Below are positions 25,492 through 33,094 of a stretch of 64,000 nt of DNA, piece by piece. Numbering within the stretch: position 1 is the stretch's first letter; each line of letters begins with the position of its first letter. Made by a program: the position numbers and the translations under genes. Where the stretch lies: the NCBI RefSeq assembly GCF_014647235.1, contig NZ_BMOU01000001.1, forward strand, positions 226,261 through 290,260. The letters run 5' to 3'. Source of the stretch: Haloarcula pellucida (lineage in GTDB: Archaea; Halobacteriota; Halobacteria; Halobacteriales; Haloarculaceae). Under the pieces are notes generated by a model. The model saw only the letters and a list, made by a program, of their open reading frames with translations. It did no database searches and was not told the DNA's origin.

Positions 25492-25674
25492 TTAGACCGG
25501 GCGACCGTCTTCGGAGGTGCCAACGAGGAGCGCACCCGCCGCCAGCCCCAGCGACGCGACGCCGGCGGCGACGGCCGGGATGGCGACGTCTATCGGTCCT
25601 GTCCCGAGGATGAGCGCCGTGCTGACAAACAGCAACAGCGCACCCAGTATCACTTTTCGGTTGTCCGTAGCCAT
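25492..25674 (-). CDS. small two-helix membrane protein
   Basis: 60 residues from ATG 25674 (MATDNRKVILGALLL). Two transmembrane helices (about 8-24 and 29-50) joined by GTGPIDVA. A TATA-like AAATTTATACC (25702-25712, minus strand) lies upstream, supporting a short leader. No family recognised. Confidence 0.6.
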   Translation of the reverse strand: MATDNRKVILGALLLFVSTALILGTGPIDVAIPAVAAGVASLGLAAGALLVGTSEDGRPV

Positions 25675-25848
25675 TGTACCCCTCGCTTTGCGTTCATCCG
25701 GTATAAATTTCCCCAAAACCGACGGACGGGGGTGAGTTAGACAGTCACAAACACCACAGTATTACGGCTTCCTATCTCTGAGGTGTCACGATAGCGGGCC
25801 TGCCGCCGGACCGAAAGGGGGTTGGTGCCCCGGCCGTGAACACCGCCA

Positions 25849-26319
25849 ATGAGCGAGAGCGAGTACCGTGGCCTCCGCCGCGGCGCAGACTACCAGTTCG
25901 GCCGCGGCGCGGGCCGGGCCCTGTTCCCGTCGGTCGACGCTATCGAGGTAACGCACACGAGTTCCGGCCGGCCGCGACAGGTCATCGCCGAGGACGGCCG
26001 TCTGGTCACCTACGGCACCGACGGCCGCTACACGCTGGGACTTGCCGGCGGCCGCCGCCTGCAAGCGCACTTCGAAGCGCCGCGTCATCGCGTCGTCGTC
26101 GGCGACGAGAGCGAACCGTTCGTCCGCGAGGGGCGCAACGCCTTCGCGAAGTTCGTCCAGCAGGCCGACCCCGACCTGCGTCCCGGCGACGAGGCGCTGG
26201 TCGTCCACGAGGACGGCGACTTGCTCGCGGTGGGCCGCGCGGAACTGCCGGGCCACGGGATGACCGACTTCGAGACGGGGATGGCCGTGAAGGTTCGCCG
26301 TGGTGCCGACGGCGACTGA
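25849..26319 (+). CDS. PUA domain RNA-binding protein
   Basis: 156 residues. The C-terminal part (about 75-152) is a PUA domain: HRVVVGDESEPFVREGRNAFAKFV split by turns, then PGDEALVVHEDGDLLAVGRAEL and MAVKVRRGADGD. The N-terminal half resembles the piece that precedes PUA in archaeal tRNA-guanine transglycosylase/ArcS relatives. It probably binds tRNA or rRNA; no catalytic motif was seen. Confidence 0.8.
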   Translation: MSESEYRGLRRGADYQFGRGAGRALFPSVDAIEVTHTSSGRPRQVIAEDGRLVTYGTDGRYTLGLAGGRRLQAHFEAPRHRVVVGDESEPFVREGRNAFAKFVQQADPDLRPGDEALVVHEDGDLLAVGRAELPGHGMTDFETGMAVKVRRGADGD

Positions 26320-26355
26320 ACAAAGCACTTATTCGACCGCTCGGAACTGCGGAAT

Positions 26356-26808
26356 ATGCGCCGCCGTCAGGTCCTCACGGCCGCCGCCCTCTCCATCGCA
26401 TCGCTCGCCGGGTGTACGGGTCCCGGTACGCCAGACGAAACGCCTACCGGCGACTCGACAGAGACCGACACGTCGTCGTCGACAGAGACCGACACGGTGA
26501 CGCCCGACCCCGACGACCCGATTCTGCTGGTCGTCAGTAACGGACGCGACGTGGAACAGACCGTCAGTGTGACACTCACGCGAGGTGAAACGACCTTACT
26601 CGACGAGTCACCGACCGTCGAACCGGGCGGTCGTGCCGAGTTCGACACTGGCATCGCCGACCCCGGTGAGTACGAACTAGCGGTCGACGTCGAGGGCGGC
26701 GAGAACAGGACGTTCCCAGTCACTATCGAGGGGTTCGACGTGCGCCACGGGTCGAATCACATCCTCGAACTGATGGCGGACAGGATGGTGTTGCTCGTCG
26801 AGGAGTGA
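26356..26808 (+). CDS. Tat-exported lipoprotein, unknown function
   Basis: 150 residues. N-terminus MRRRQVLTAAALSIASLAGC is a Tat signal ending in a lipobox (LAGC, Cys 20). A Thr/Glu/Asp-rich linker (about 23-55) is followed by a single beta-sandwich domain with ILLVVSNGRDVEQTVSVTL. It is anchored outside the cell; ligand unknown. It stops one base before the convergent HTH regulator gene. Confidence 0.75.
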   Translation: MRRRQVLTAAALSIASLAGCTGPGTPDETPTGDSTETDTSSSTETDTVTPDPDDPILLVVSNGRDVEQTVSVTLTRGETTLLDESPTVEPGGRAEFDTGIADPGEYELAVDVEGGENRTFPVTIEGFDVRHGSNHILELMADRMVLLVEE

Positions 26809-27201
26809 CTACCGATAGGCGTCCGCGAACACCTGTTCGCGCCGCAGCAGTTCCTCGACGCCGTGGTCCAGCAGACCCTCGCCGAGGCCGGTCGCGCGGT
26901 AGTAGGAGTACAGCCCCTCGCTGTCGGGTTCCTTGCGCTTGCGGTTCTCCACGAGGCCGACGTCGACCAGCGTGTCGAGGTGGTGGTGGAGCGTGTTTCC
27001 GGGCAGGTCCAGCGCCTCCCGAAGCTCTTTGGCGCTCATCGAGCCGTCGCGTTTCAGCCGATAGAGGATGCGAAAGCGCGTCTCGTTGCCGACGGCGCGT
27101 TGCATCGCCATGTACTCCTCGAACGTGAGGACGCCCCCCTCTGGCAGGAGGTCCGCCGGGTCGGCCGGCCCGGTCCCCTCCTCGGGTGTCTTGATGCCCA
27201 T
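26809..27201 (-). CDS. ArsR-type winged-helix transcription regulator
   Basis: 130 residues from ATG 27201 (MGIKTPEEG); an in-frame ATG at 27234 would add 11. The winged helix spans about 35-105: AVGNETRFRILYRLKRDG, then SAKELREALDLPGNTLHHHLDTLVDVGLV (recognition helix with LHHHL). This is the ArsR/helix-turn-helix layout. Target genes unknown. It is divergent from the gene at 27303, with about 70-100 bases between, so regulation of that neighbour is possible. Confidence 0.8.
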   Translation of the reverse strand: MGIKTPEEGTGPADPADLLPEGGVLTFEEYMAMQRAVGNETRFRILYRLKRDGSMSAKELREALDLPGNTLHHHLDTLVDVGLVENRKRKEPDSEGLYSYYRATGLGEGLLDHGVEELLRREQVFADAYR

Positions 27202-27271
27202 CTGTCTACCCGTAACTCGTGGCGCGACCGACATAACGGTTGTTGAGTCAGTCGACGCTGAGTAACGCCGT

Positions 27272-27281
27272 GTTTTATATA
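27272..27281 (+). promoter_or_regulatory. TATA box of the gene at 27303
   Basis: GTTTTATATA centred 26 bases before the ATG at 27303, matching a leaderless haloarchaeal promoter. Confidence 0.6.
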
Positions 27282-27302
27282 CTCTCCGGGAGTGGCCCCG
27301 AT

Positions 27303-27905
27303 ATGCGCACCCGCATCAAGTCCTCGCTCGGCGAGGTGGCCTACGGCGACTTCCTCGTCTACCTGATGGGTCCGTACACAACCTTCGACGTCGAGAAGTT
27401 GGTTCCCGACAGCGTCGACCCGGCGGCCGTCTCGCTCCCGGCCGCGAGGGCCGACGACGACGAACTCGACGAGATGATGGCGACGCTCCGCCGCGTGCAG
27501 GGTCGTCTCCGAGAGAACCCCGGCGTCAACGCCTTCCTCGCCGTCGACCCGGAGATACCGCTCTCGGAGATGGACGCCGCGAGCCAGAGCATCGCCTTCG
27601 CCCGGGCCAGCAACGCGACGCTGTTCGTCGTCCCGGGACTGGGCGACAAACTGGGCGTCGGGATGGAAGTCGGGTCGGTACTCGAAGACATGGACGACAC
27701 CGACCGCGAACGGGTGCTGTTCGCCCACGAGGACGCCGTCTCCAGCGCGATGATTCGCAGTATCGGCCAGCGCTGGGACGCCAGAGTCGTCAGTTACGCC
27801 GACGAGGACGAACTGCTAGTCGCCGTCCGGCAGTTCGTCGCCGACCTGATGAACCGCGAACTGTACGGTGACCTACCCCGGAAGACGACGGACGACGGTG
27901 CGTGA
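27303..27905 (+). CDS. haloarchaeal conserved protein of unknown function
   Basis: 200 residues from ATG 27303 ([17 protein letters not shown]). It has a Rossmann-like pattern: [13 protein letters not shown] near 17-29, [18 protein letters not shown] near 79, [21 protein letters not shown] near 103 and [19 protein letters not shown] near 135. It resembles nucleoside-deoxyribosyltransferase-like or toll-like nucleotide folds that I cannot name with certainty. Followed by a strong terminator hairpin. Confidence 0.65.
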   Translation: MRTRIKSSLGEVAYGDFLVYLMGPYTTFDVEKLVPDSVDPAAVSLPAARADDDELDEMMATLRRVQGRLRENPGVNAFLAVDPEIPLSEMDAASQSIAFARASNATLFVVPGLGDKLGVGMEVGSVLEDMDDTDRERVLFAHEDAVSSAMIRSIGQRWDARVVSYADEDELLVAVRQFVADLMNRELYGDLPRKTTDDGA

Positions 27906-27963
27906 GAGCGGACGGCCACACCGAGGCGTGGGCCGTTCGGTAGCTGTCTCATCGGTTGCCGTC

Positions 27964-27993
27964 CCGGTCGCGCGGCGCGCGACCGGCCTTTTT
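27964..27993 (+). terminator. hairpin plus T-run terminator
   Basis: CCGGTCGCGC (27964-27973) and GCGCGACCGG (27977-27986) form a perfect 10-pair stem with a 3-base loop, followed by CCTTTTT. It sits 59 bases after the stop of the gene at 27303 and about 100 bases before NAC. Confidence 0.7.
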
Positions 27994-28065
27994 CGCCCAC
28001 GTTTTTGGGTGGGGGTTGAGGGCACGACGCGCCCGATGCCCCGTCGAAAAAGGTGGGTCGCTAGC

Positions 28066-28075
28066 CTTTTTTATC
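28066..28075 (+). promoter_or_regulatory. TATA box of the NAC gene
   Basis: A CTTTTTTATC run lies about 25 bases before ATG 28096, fixing that start and implying a leaderless NAC-trmI message. Confidence 0.6.
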
Positions 28076-28095
28076 CAGAACGCGCAGTCCGGAGT

Positions 28096-28494
28096 ATGTT
28101 TGGAGGCGGCGGCGGGGGCATGAACCCTCGCAAGATGAAGCAGATGATGGAACAGATGGGCATCGACATGGACGACATCGATGCCGAAGAGGTAATCATC
28201 CGAACACCGGACGAGGAACTCGTCTTTACCGACGCGGAGGTCCAGTTGATGGAGGCGCAGGGCCAGAAGACGTATCAGGTCGTCGGCGATCCCGAGACCC
28301 GCGAACGGGGCGCCGGAAGCGACGACGTGGCCGGCGACAGCGAGACGGCCGAGAGCGGTGACGACGGAACCGCGGTCGACGCCGACGACGTCGAACTCGT
28401 CGCGATGCGAACGGGTGTGGACGAGGAGACGGCCCGCGAGGCCCTCGAAGACAACGACGGCGACCTCGCGGACGCCGTCGACCAACTGGAGTAA
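28096..28494 (+). CDS. nac: nascent polypeptide-associated complex protein
   Basis: 132 residues from ATG 28096 ([20 protein letters not shown]). The NAC beta-barrel spans about 30-70 ([20 protein letters not shown]-like GQKTYQVVG). A linker of acidic residues follows, then a UBA domain near 97-132 ([19 protein letters not shown]). Archaeal NAC forms a homodimer at the ribosome exit tunnel and shields nascent chains. One base before trmI, so the two are surely one message. Confidence 0.92.
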   Translation: MFGGGGGGMNPRKMKQMMEQMGIDMDDIDAEEVIIRTPDEELVFTDAEVQLMEAQGQKTYQVVGDPETRERGAGSDDVAGDSETAESGDDGTAVDADDVELVAMRTGVDEETAREALEDNDGDLADAVDQLE

Positions 28495-28495
28495 C

Positions 28496-29218
28496 GTGTC
28501 CTACCTGTTCGTCCACGAGGACCGCGAGTACCTGCTGGACCCGGGCGAGCGCTTCGAATCGGACCTCGGCATTCTGGAGGTCCCCGAAGACGTCGAACCC
28601 GGCGACGTCGTGGAGACGCATCTGGGAACCGGCTTTACGGTCCGACGCCTCCGCGGCCCGGACCTGTTCAATCACCTCGAACGGACCGGCGCGCCGATGA
28701 TGCCCCGCGACGTGGGCCTCGTCGTCGGCAAGACCGGCGTCGCCGCGGGCGACCGGGTCCTCGACGCGGGGACCGGGACCGGCATCCTCAGCGCGTACAT
28801 GGGTCGACTGGGTGCCGACGTCGTGACCTACGAGATAGACCCCGAGTTCGCCGAGGTGGCCCGCGAGAACATGGCGGTGGCCGGCGTCGAGGACGCCGTC
28901 GAGGTCCGGACCGGCGACGTGACCGACGACCTCGACGAACTCTCGGGCTTCGACGTGGTGACGCTCGACACCGAGGACGCGCCGACCGTCGTCGAGCGAA
29001 CGCCGACGTTGCTCGACCGCGGCGGGTCGCTCGCGGTGTACTCCCCGTTCGTCGAGAACACGCGCGAGGTCGTCGTTGCGGCCACCGAGGTGGGCCTCGA
29101 CAACGTCGAGACCCTCGACACCATCCAGCGCGAGATGGACTTCGACGACCGAGGCTCGCGGCCGTCCACCGGTGGGGTCGGCCACACCGGCTATCTCACC
29201 TTCGCCCGTCGGCCCTGA
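28496..29218 (+). CDS. trmI: tRNA (adenine-N1)-methyltransferase TrmI
   Basis: 240 residues from GTG 28496, one base after the NAC stop. A small N-terminal beta domain (LFVHEDREYLL, LRGPDLFNHLERTGAPM) precedes the SAM domain with motif I VLDAGTGTGILSAYMGR near 86-102, EIDPEFAEVARENM, FDVVTLDTEDAP and YSPFVENTREV. The family methylates A57/A58 in the T-loop of tRNA. The C-terminus RPSTGGVGHTGYLTFARRP fits archaeal TrmI. Confidence 0.9.
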   Translation: MSYLFVHEDREYLLDPGERFESDLGILEVPEDVEPGDVVETHLGTGFTVRRLRGPDLFNHLERTGAPMMPRDVGLVVGKTGVAAGDRVLDAGTGTGILSAYMGRLGADVVTYEIDPEFAEVARENMAVAGVEDAVEVRTGDVTDDLDELSGFDVVTLDTEDAPTVVERTPTLLDRGGSLAVYSPFVENTREVVVAATEVGLDNVETLDTIQREMDFDDRGSRPSTGGVGHTGYLTFARRP

Positions 29219-29295
29219 CATATCGGGCCTCCCCTCCCTGTCCCGGACTCGTTGGGCCGTGGTTTCAAGCCCCATTGACACGTACGTGTGGGTGT

Positions 29296-29505
29296 ATGAG
29301 CGAAGCCGAGACTCCAGACGAGACGACGACGTGGCCCGAACTCGCCATCGGACTGTACGACCGGCTCACCGGCCGTAACGCCGAGATAACCTACGAGTTC
29401 GAGGACATGGAAGTCGACGTACCGAGCAAGACCGGCGACGACGCCGACTACGCACACTGGCGTGTCGACGGCACGCTGACTATTACTACCCGCGAGAACG
29501 AGTGA
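29296..29505 (+). CDS. small haloarchaeal protein, unknown
   Basis: 69 residues from ATG 29296 (MSEAETPDETTTWPELA). It is acidic with one short amphipathic helix (LAIGLYDRLTGRNAE) and a beta-rich end (THWRV-like HWRVDGTLTITTRENE). Conserved appearance in haloarchaea (impression, not a search). Its stop overlaps the GTG start of the next gene by 4 bases, indicating coupling. Confidence 0.65.
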   Translation: MSEAETPDETTTWPELAIGLYDRLTGRNAEITYEFEDMEVDVPSKTGDDADYAHWRVDGTLTITTRENE

Positions 29506-29909
29506 CGACGACGACCGAGCGGCGGAACCACGACCCAATCGAGACCGTTGCAGAGCTACTGGACGCGATAGAGGGCCGGCCGTCCCTCGGCGTCGAAGCG
29601 GACCTCGACGTCGAGGTGGACGGCTACGGGCTGACTGTCGTCGGCTACGACGACGTCGTCGCCGTCGACCTCCCGTCGCTCCCCGCCGCCCTCTCGCTGT
29701 GGCGTCGGCTCCCGGCCGATACGATGGACGTGGCGGCCGCGTTGGCCTCCGTTGGACTGACTGTCGAAGTGCAGACCCGTGGCGTCCCGGTCGCACGCAT
29801 CGGAGCGGCCGCCGACCCGAGTCCCGTGGCTCGGCGTCTCGGACTCGGCCCCGTCGAACTCGTTCCGGAGGGGCCAGTACTGGCCGCCGTCACTCGACGG
29901 CGCGGATGA
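29502..29909 (+). CDS. haloarchaeal protein of unknown function
   Basis: 135 residues with GTG start overlapping the previous stop. Helix IETVAELLDAIEG near 13-25, then two alpha/beta repeats (LDVEVDGYGLTVVGYDDVVAVDL and VGLTVEVQTRGVPVARIG). No catalytic residues or known family seen. It overlaps the convergent gene at 29890 by 20 bases. Confidence 0.55.
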   Translation: MTTTTERRNHDPIETVAELLDAIEGRPSLGVEADLDVEVDGYGLTVVGYDDVVAVDLPSLPAALSLWRRLPADTMDVAAALASVGLTVEVQTRGVPVARIGAAADPSPVARRLGLGPVELVPEGPVLAAVTRRRG

Positions 29910-30501
29910 GCGAGAGCAGGTCGTCGCGGTACTCGCGGGGTCGGCGTCGGAGCCGTTCGGGCGGGTCCGACAGGCCGAGTAACTCGCCGATGGCATCGTC
30001 GGGATAGGCGCCGGCGGCGATGCGGAACCCGTCACCGTGCCAGACTCCGACCCATCCCGTTATCGACAGCGTCGCGTCGGTCTCGGGGAGCGGCATCGAC
30101 GCCGTGTACGTCCGGAGCCTCGCCCGGGCACCGCTGTCGGTCCGAATCCGCTCCCGTCGACCGCGCTCGACGTCTTCGAAGCCGCGGTCACGCAGTTCGT
30201 CGGCGAACGTCGAGTTGGCCTCCGAACGGACTGTCGGGAGAATCATGGCCGGGCCGATACCCGGTGCCAGCGGGGGACGGAAGGTCAGCGCCGTCGCGAA
30301 GAAGAAGCGCCACTGGTGGTCGACGCCGGCGGCGGCCTCGGCCGCCGCACGCGTGCGCACGTCGTCGTACAGTTTCGTCGCGCCGACGACGCTGGCCGTC
30401 GGCAGTTTGAACACCGTCTCGACGCTCTCGTCTGTCAGTTCCCACCCCTCTTCGCGCAGGTGGTCTGCGGGAACGTCTGGAAACGAGGCGTCGTCGGACA
30501 C
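29890..30501 (-). CDS. haloarchaeal protein of unknown function
   Basis: 203 residues, soluble, with no signal peptide. Residues 20-100 carry VFKLPTASVVGATKLYDDV, WRFFFATALTFRPPLAPGIG and an Arg-rich RGRRERIRTDSG; later ITGWVGVWHGDGFRIAAGAYPD near 150. This looks like a single alpha/beta fold related to haloarchaeal DUF6517-like proteins (uncertain). Seven bases downstream of tfs on the same strand, so likely in its operon. Confidence 0.55.
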   Translation of the reverse strand: MSDDASFPDVPADHLREEGWELTDESVETVFKLPTASVVGATKLYDDVRTRAAAEAAAGVDHQWRFFFATALTFRPPLAPGIGPAMILPTVRSEANSTFADELRDRGFEDVERGRRERIRTDSGARARLRTYTASMPLPETDATLSITGWVGVWHGDGFRIAAGAYPDDAIGELLGLSDPPERLRRRPREYRDDLLSLIRAVE

Positions 30502-30507
30502 GCTATC

Positions 30508-30834
30508 TCAGTGGTCGTCCTCGCGCCACTTGTGTTCACACTCGGTGCAGGTGAAAAACCGGGTCTCGGACTCGTCGGCGGCCCGAATCTGTTTCATCTC
30601 GTAGAAGGCCCGTTCGTTGCCACACTCCGGACAGCGGGCACCGGTCGTCGGCCCCATGTCCGCGGCGTCCACTTCCGAGGTGTCGACGATTTCCGACTCT
30701 TCTTGACCCTGCGTGGTGACGGCCATCTCCCGTTCGGCGTCGGCGTTGCGCGATTTCTCGTAGCCACAACTCTCACAGAGCCACACGTCGTCCTCTGTCT
30801 TCATCATCGAACCGCAGTCGTCGCAAAACTCCAT
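30508..30834 (-). CDS. tfs: transcription factor S
   Basis: 108 residues. The N-terminal zinc ribbon has C4, C7, C20 and C23; the C-terminal TFIIS-like ribbon has CPEC near 68-71 and FFTCTEC near 92-97, with the acidic tip RAADESETRFF that enters the polymerase active site. TFS stimulates transcript cleavage by archaeal RNA polymerase after backtracking. Length and both ribbons are standard. Confidence 0.93.
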   Translation of the reverse strand: MEFCDDCGSMMKTEDDVWLCESCGYEKSRNADAEREMAVTTQGQEESEIVDTSEVDAADMGPTTGARCPECGNERAFYEMKQIRAADESETRFFTCTECEHKWREDDH

Positions 30835-30883
30835 TGTTGTCCTCCGTTAAGCAACGCGGGCGTGTTAAACGCCGGGGTTCGCG

Positions 30884-31918
30884 TCAGTCGTTGGTGACCC
30901 ACGCCGGACACGGGTCCATGTCGTCCAACTGCTCGCTGTGGAACGTACAGTACGGCTGGATGTCGTCGCCGTCCATCACGTACTGGAAGTGCCGGCAGTT
31001 ACCGCAGTAGTTGTCGGGTTCGCCGCGGTGGACGGCCGTCTCGGTGATGGGGTCCTGACCGGTGTGGGGCGTCGTCCCGCCGTCCGTGCTCGGGGCGGAT
31101 TCTGGGCCGGCACTGGCGATATCCGGGTCGAGTTCGTGCTCCGACGGGCCGACGCTCGTGGACTGCTCGGCGTCGGTCTCGTCTGGTCGTCCGTTTGCGG
31201 ACTGCCGGCCGGCGCTCTGTGGGCCGGTCGTGGACCCCGTCCCGCTTTGTGTACCCGACCCGGCAGGGGACCGAAGCACCTCGCTCTCGTCGCCGCCGTC
31301 ACTGACTGTCCCGTGCCCCGCCTCGTGTCGGTTGGTCTGCGTCTCGACGCCGCCGTCCGGGTCCTCGCCGAAGAACCCGATGCCACCGAGGCCCGGAATC
31401 GAGCGGGCTTCCTCGACGAGTTTGATAGTCCCCTCCTCGGTAACCGCCATTCGAGCGGTGCCGCCCGGCGACTTCCGGGTGTTGAACGTCGCGAGTGCCA
31501 CAAAGAGACACCAGAACGTCGTCAGGACGCCGGCGACGTAGACGATGCTGGTTCCGAGTGCCTGAAGCGGCGCGTTCGTCATCCAGTTGTAGGGGTAGAT
31601 GTGCTGGAACACGGCGACGCCGAGCATGGAGACGCACGCGCCGAGAATCGCCGTCGCTCGAACGCGTCGACTCGCCGGCAGGACGGCGAAGACGCCGAGG
31701 ACGACCACTGGGAGACCGATGCCTGCGAGGATGCCGGCGGCCTTCCGGGCGGCGTAGTCCCCGAGGCCGACCGTCGACCCCGCGTTCGTCGTCGCCAGCG
31801 CGATAGCGGCGACGAGTCCCGCGACCCCGGCGAGGAACAGCCCCGATCCGACGAGCTGCTGGCGACGTGACGCGACGCGGCCGACCTCCCCCTCGTAGAC
31901 GTCCGTCAGACTGGTCAT
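30884..31918 (-). CDS. membrane protein with C-terminal four-Cys domain
   Basis: 344 residues from ATG 31918 (MTSLTDVYEGEVGRVASRR). Four membrane helices lie between about 22 and 140. A disordered stretch (about 190-300) rich in S, T, G and E follows. The last 45 residues have YCGNCRHFQYVMDGDD and then YCTFHSEQ and DPCPAWV, i.e. four Cys plus His suited to zinc or an Fe-S cluster. Known from haloarchaea, function unknown. Conserved topology suggests a sensor or assembly role, which is only inference. Confidence 0.65.
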   Translation of the reverse strand: MTSLTDVYEGEVGRVASRRQQLVGSGLFLAGVAGLVAAIALATTNAGSTVGLGDYAARKAAGILAGIGLPVVVLGVFAVLPASRRVRATAILGACVSMLGVAVFQHIYPYNWMTNAPLQALGTSIVYVAGVLTTFWCLFVALATFNTRKSPGGTARMAVTEEGTIKLVEEARSIPGLGGIGFFGEDPDGGVETQTNRHEAGHGTVSDGGDESEVLRSPAGSGTQSGTGSTTGPQSAGRQSANGRPDETDAEQSTSVGPSEHELDPDIASAGPESAPSTDGGTTPHTGQDPITETAVHRGEPDNYCGNCRHFQYVMDGDDIQPYCTFHSEQLDDMDPCPAWVTND

Positions 31919-32058
31919 AGACGCCTCTAGGACGGCGTTCCTCAAAACTACCCGTCAGACGAGCGCATGACGTGCGCGCGAGCGACGCGTGGCGAACGGT
32001 GCCGACGGACCGCTCGCATTCCGAAAGCACTAATCGGGCCGGCGGGAACAGTTCGAGT

Positions 32059-32343
32059 ATGAGCGACGACGATAGCGAGGAAGAGGCGCCGGCCGTCGAA
32101 CTCGGCGAGGGGCCCGACGTCGAGGGGGCGCCGCTGGCCCGCGTCACCGCCCGACTCACGTGGGGCATCGAACACAGCACGGTCGTCGACCGAGAGGGGG
32201 ACACCACCATCCGGACGCCCGACGGCCCACAGGAACTGGCCGTGGTCATGGAGGACGTCGACGTACCGTACTTCACCGACCGCCACGAGTTCGAGGCCGC
32301 GGTCCGTGAGGTCATCGGCACCGGTCCCGTCCCGACCGAGTAA
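32059..32343 (+). CDS. DUF5789-like small protein
   Basis: 94 residues from ATG 32059 (MSDDDSEEEAPAVELGEG). Very acidic N-terminus, then LARVTARLTWGIEHSTVVDREG, IRTPDGPQEL and FTDRHEFEAAVREVIGTG, a pattern I associate with haloarchaeal DUF5789. No function known. It meets the next convergent gene end to end (stop at 32341-32343, next stop at 32344). Confidence 0.7.
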   Translation: MSDDDSEEEAPAVELGEGPDVEGAPLARVTARLTWGIEHSTVVDREGDTTIRTPDGPQELAVVMEDVDVPYFTDRHEFEAAVREVIGTGPVPTE

Positions 32344-32568
32344 CTACGCCGACTCGTCGTCGGCACGCTGGTCTTCTGCGGGCGTCTCGTCCGTGTCTAC
32401 CGTCGGGTCCGCCGGCGTCCCGACCACATCTTTCCGGTCGTCCCACTGATCGCTCGTCAGATACAGGGCGATACCGAAGACGACGACGACGGGGATCACC
32501 ATCGCCAGCAGCAGGAGGAAGACGACGACCAGCCCGCCCAGTCCCGGACCCTGCAGTAGCAGGTACAT
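32344..32568 (-). CDS. small single-pass membrane protein
   Basis: 74 residues from ATG 32568 (MYLLLQGPGLGGLVVVF). One long hydrophobic region (about 10-43), then a cytoplasmic charged part (SDQWDDRKDVVG) and an acidic tail. No family recognised. Confidence 0.55.
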   Translation of the reverse strand: MYLLLQGPGLGGLVVVFLLLLAMVIPVVVVFGIALYLTSDQWDDRKDVVGTPADPTVDTDETPAEDQRADDESA

Positions 32569-32610
32569 AGCTGGGCGTAGCACGGGCGGGCTAAAACCGC
32601 TTTTGAGACG

Positions 32611-32784
32611 CTATCGCATGCTCTCTAGCGAGCGGACCGTATCCGAGATGAGCCACGCCGTCTCGACGTCGGGCGACTCGATGCTGAGTGCACAGAACGA
32701 GTCTCGACCGTCGTCGACGGTGATGTGGTAGGCCTGACTCGTCAACTCCTCGGGCGGGGCGGTGTCTGCGGGCTGAGGGGACAC
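32611..32784 (-). CDS. 57-residue haloarchaeal protein
   Basis: Frame from GTG 32784 to TAG 32611-32613: MSPQPADTAPPEELTSQAYH, then ITVDDGRDSFCALSIESPDVETAWLISDT in two strands and a helix, ending VRSLESMR. The alternating strand pattern and the AWLISD phrase look like small conserved haloarchaeal proteins. No ATG start is available and no RBS is visible, so the start is uncertain. Confidence 0.5.
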   Translation of the reverse strand: MSPQPADTAPPEELTSQAYHITVDDGRDSFCALSIESPDVETAWLISDTVRSLESMR

Positions 32785-32862
32785 AGTCGAACCTCACGGA
32801 TTCGGACGGTTAAACCAGTCGATTCCGGCCGCAGCGGGCGTGAGAGGCGGACTCTCTGTCTC

Positions 32863-33084
32863 TTACTCGACACGCTCTGTCCCGTCGCCGTCGGCCACCT
32901 CGGACCGACCACGTCGCTTTCCGAACAGGTACGCGGCGGCGACGAGGCCGAGGGGGACGATCAAAAACGGCACCATCAGCAGGAGGATGATGATCAGTTC
33001 GGTAGTACCGGGCATGCCGGGGAACAACAGGAGTGGAGGGGACACACTGGGCAGTACCGTAGCGTCTGCATTAATCGTTGTCAC
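32863..33084 (-). CDS. small single-pass membrane protein
   Basis: 73 residues (ATG 33084; MPGTTELII at 33015 is an alternative start). One hydrophobic helix LIIILLLMVPFLIVPLGLVAAAYLFG (about 30-55 in pieces), then KRRGRSEV and an acidic tail. The layout is TatA-like in size but lacks the TatA amphipathic helix. Function unknown. Confidence 0.55.
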   Translation of the reverse strand: MTTINADATVLPSVSPPLLLFPGMPGTTELIIILLLMVPFLIVPLGLVAAAYLFGKRRGRSEVADGDGTERVE

Positions 33085-33094
33085 TTCTGGGCGG

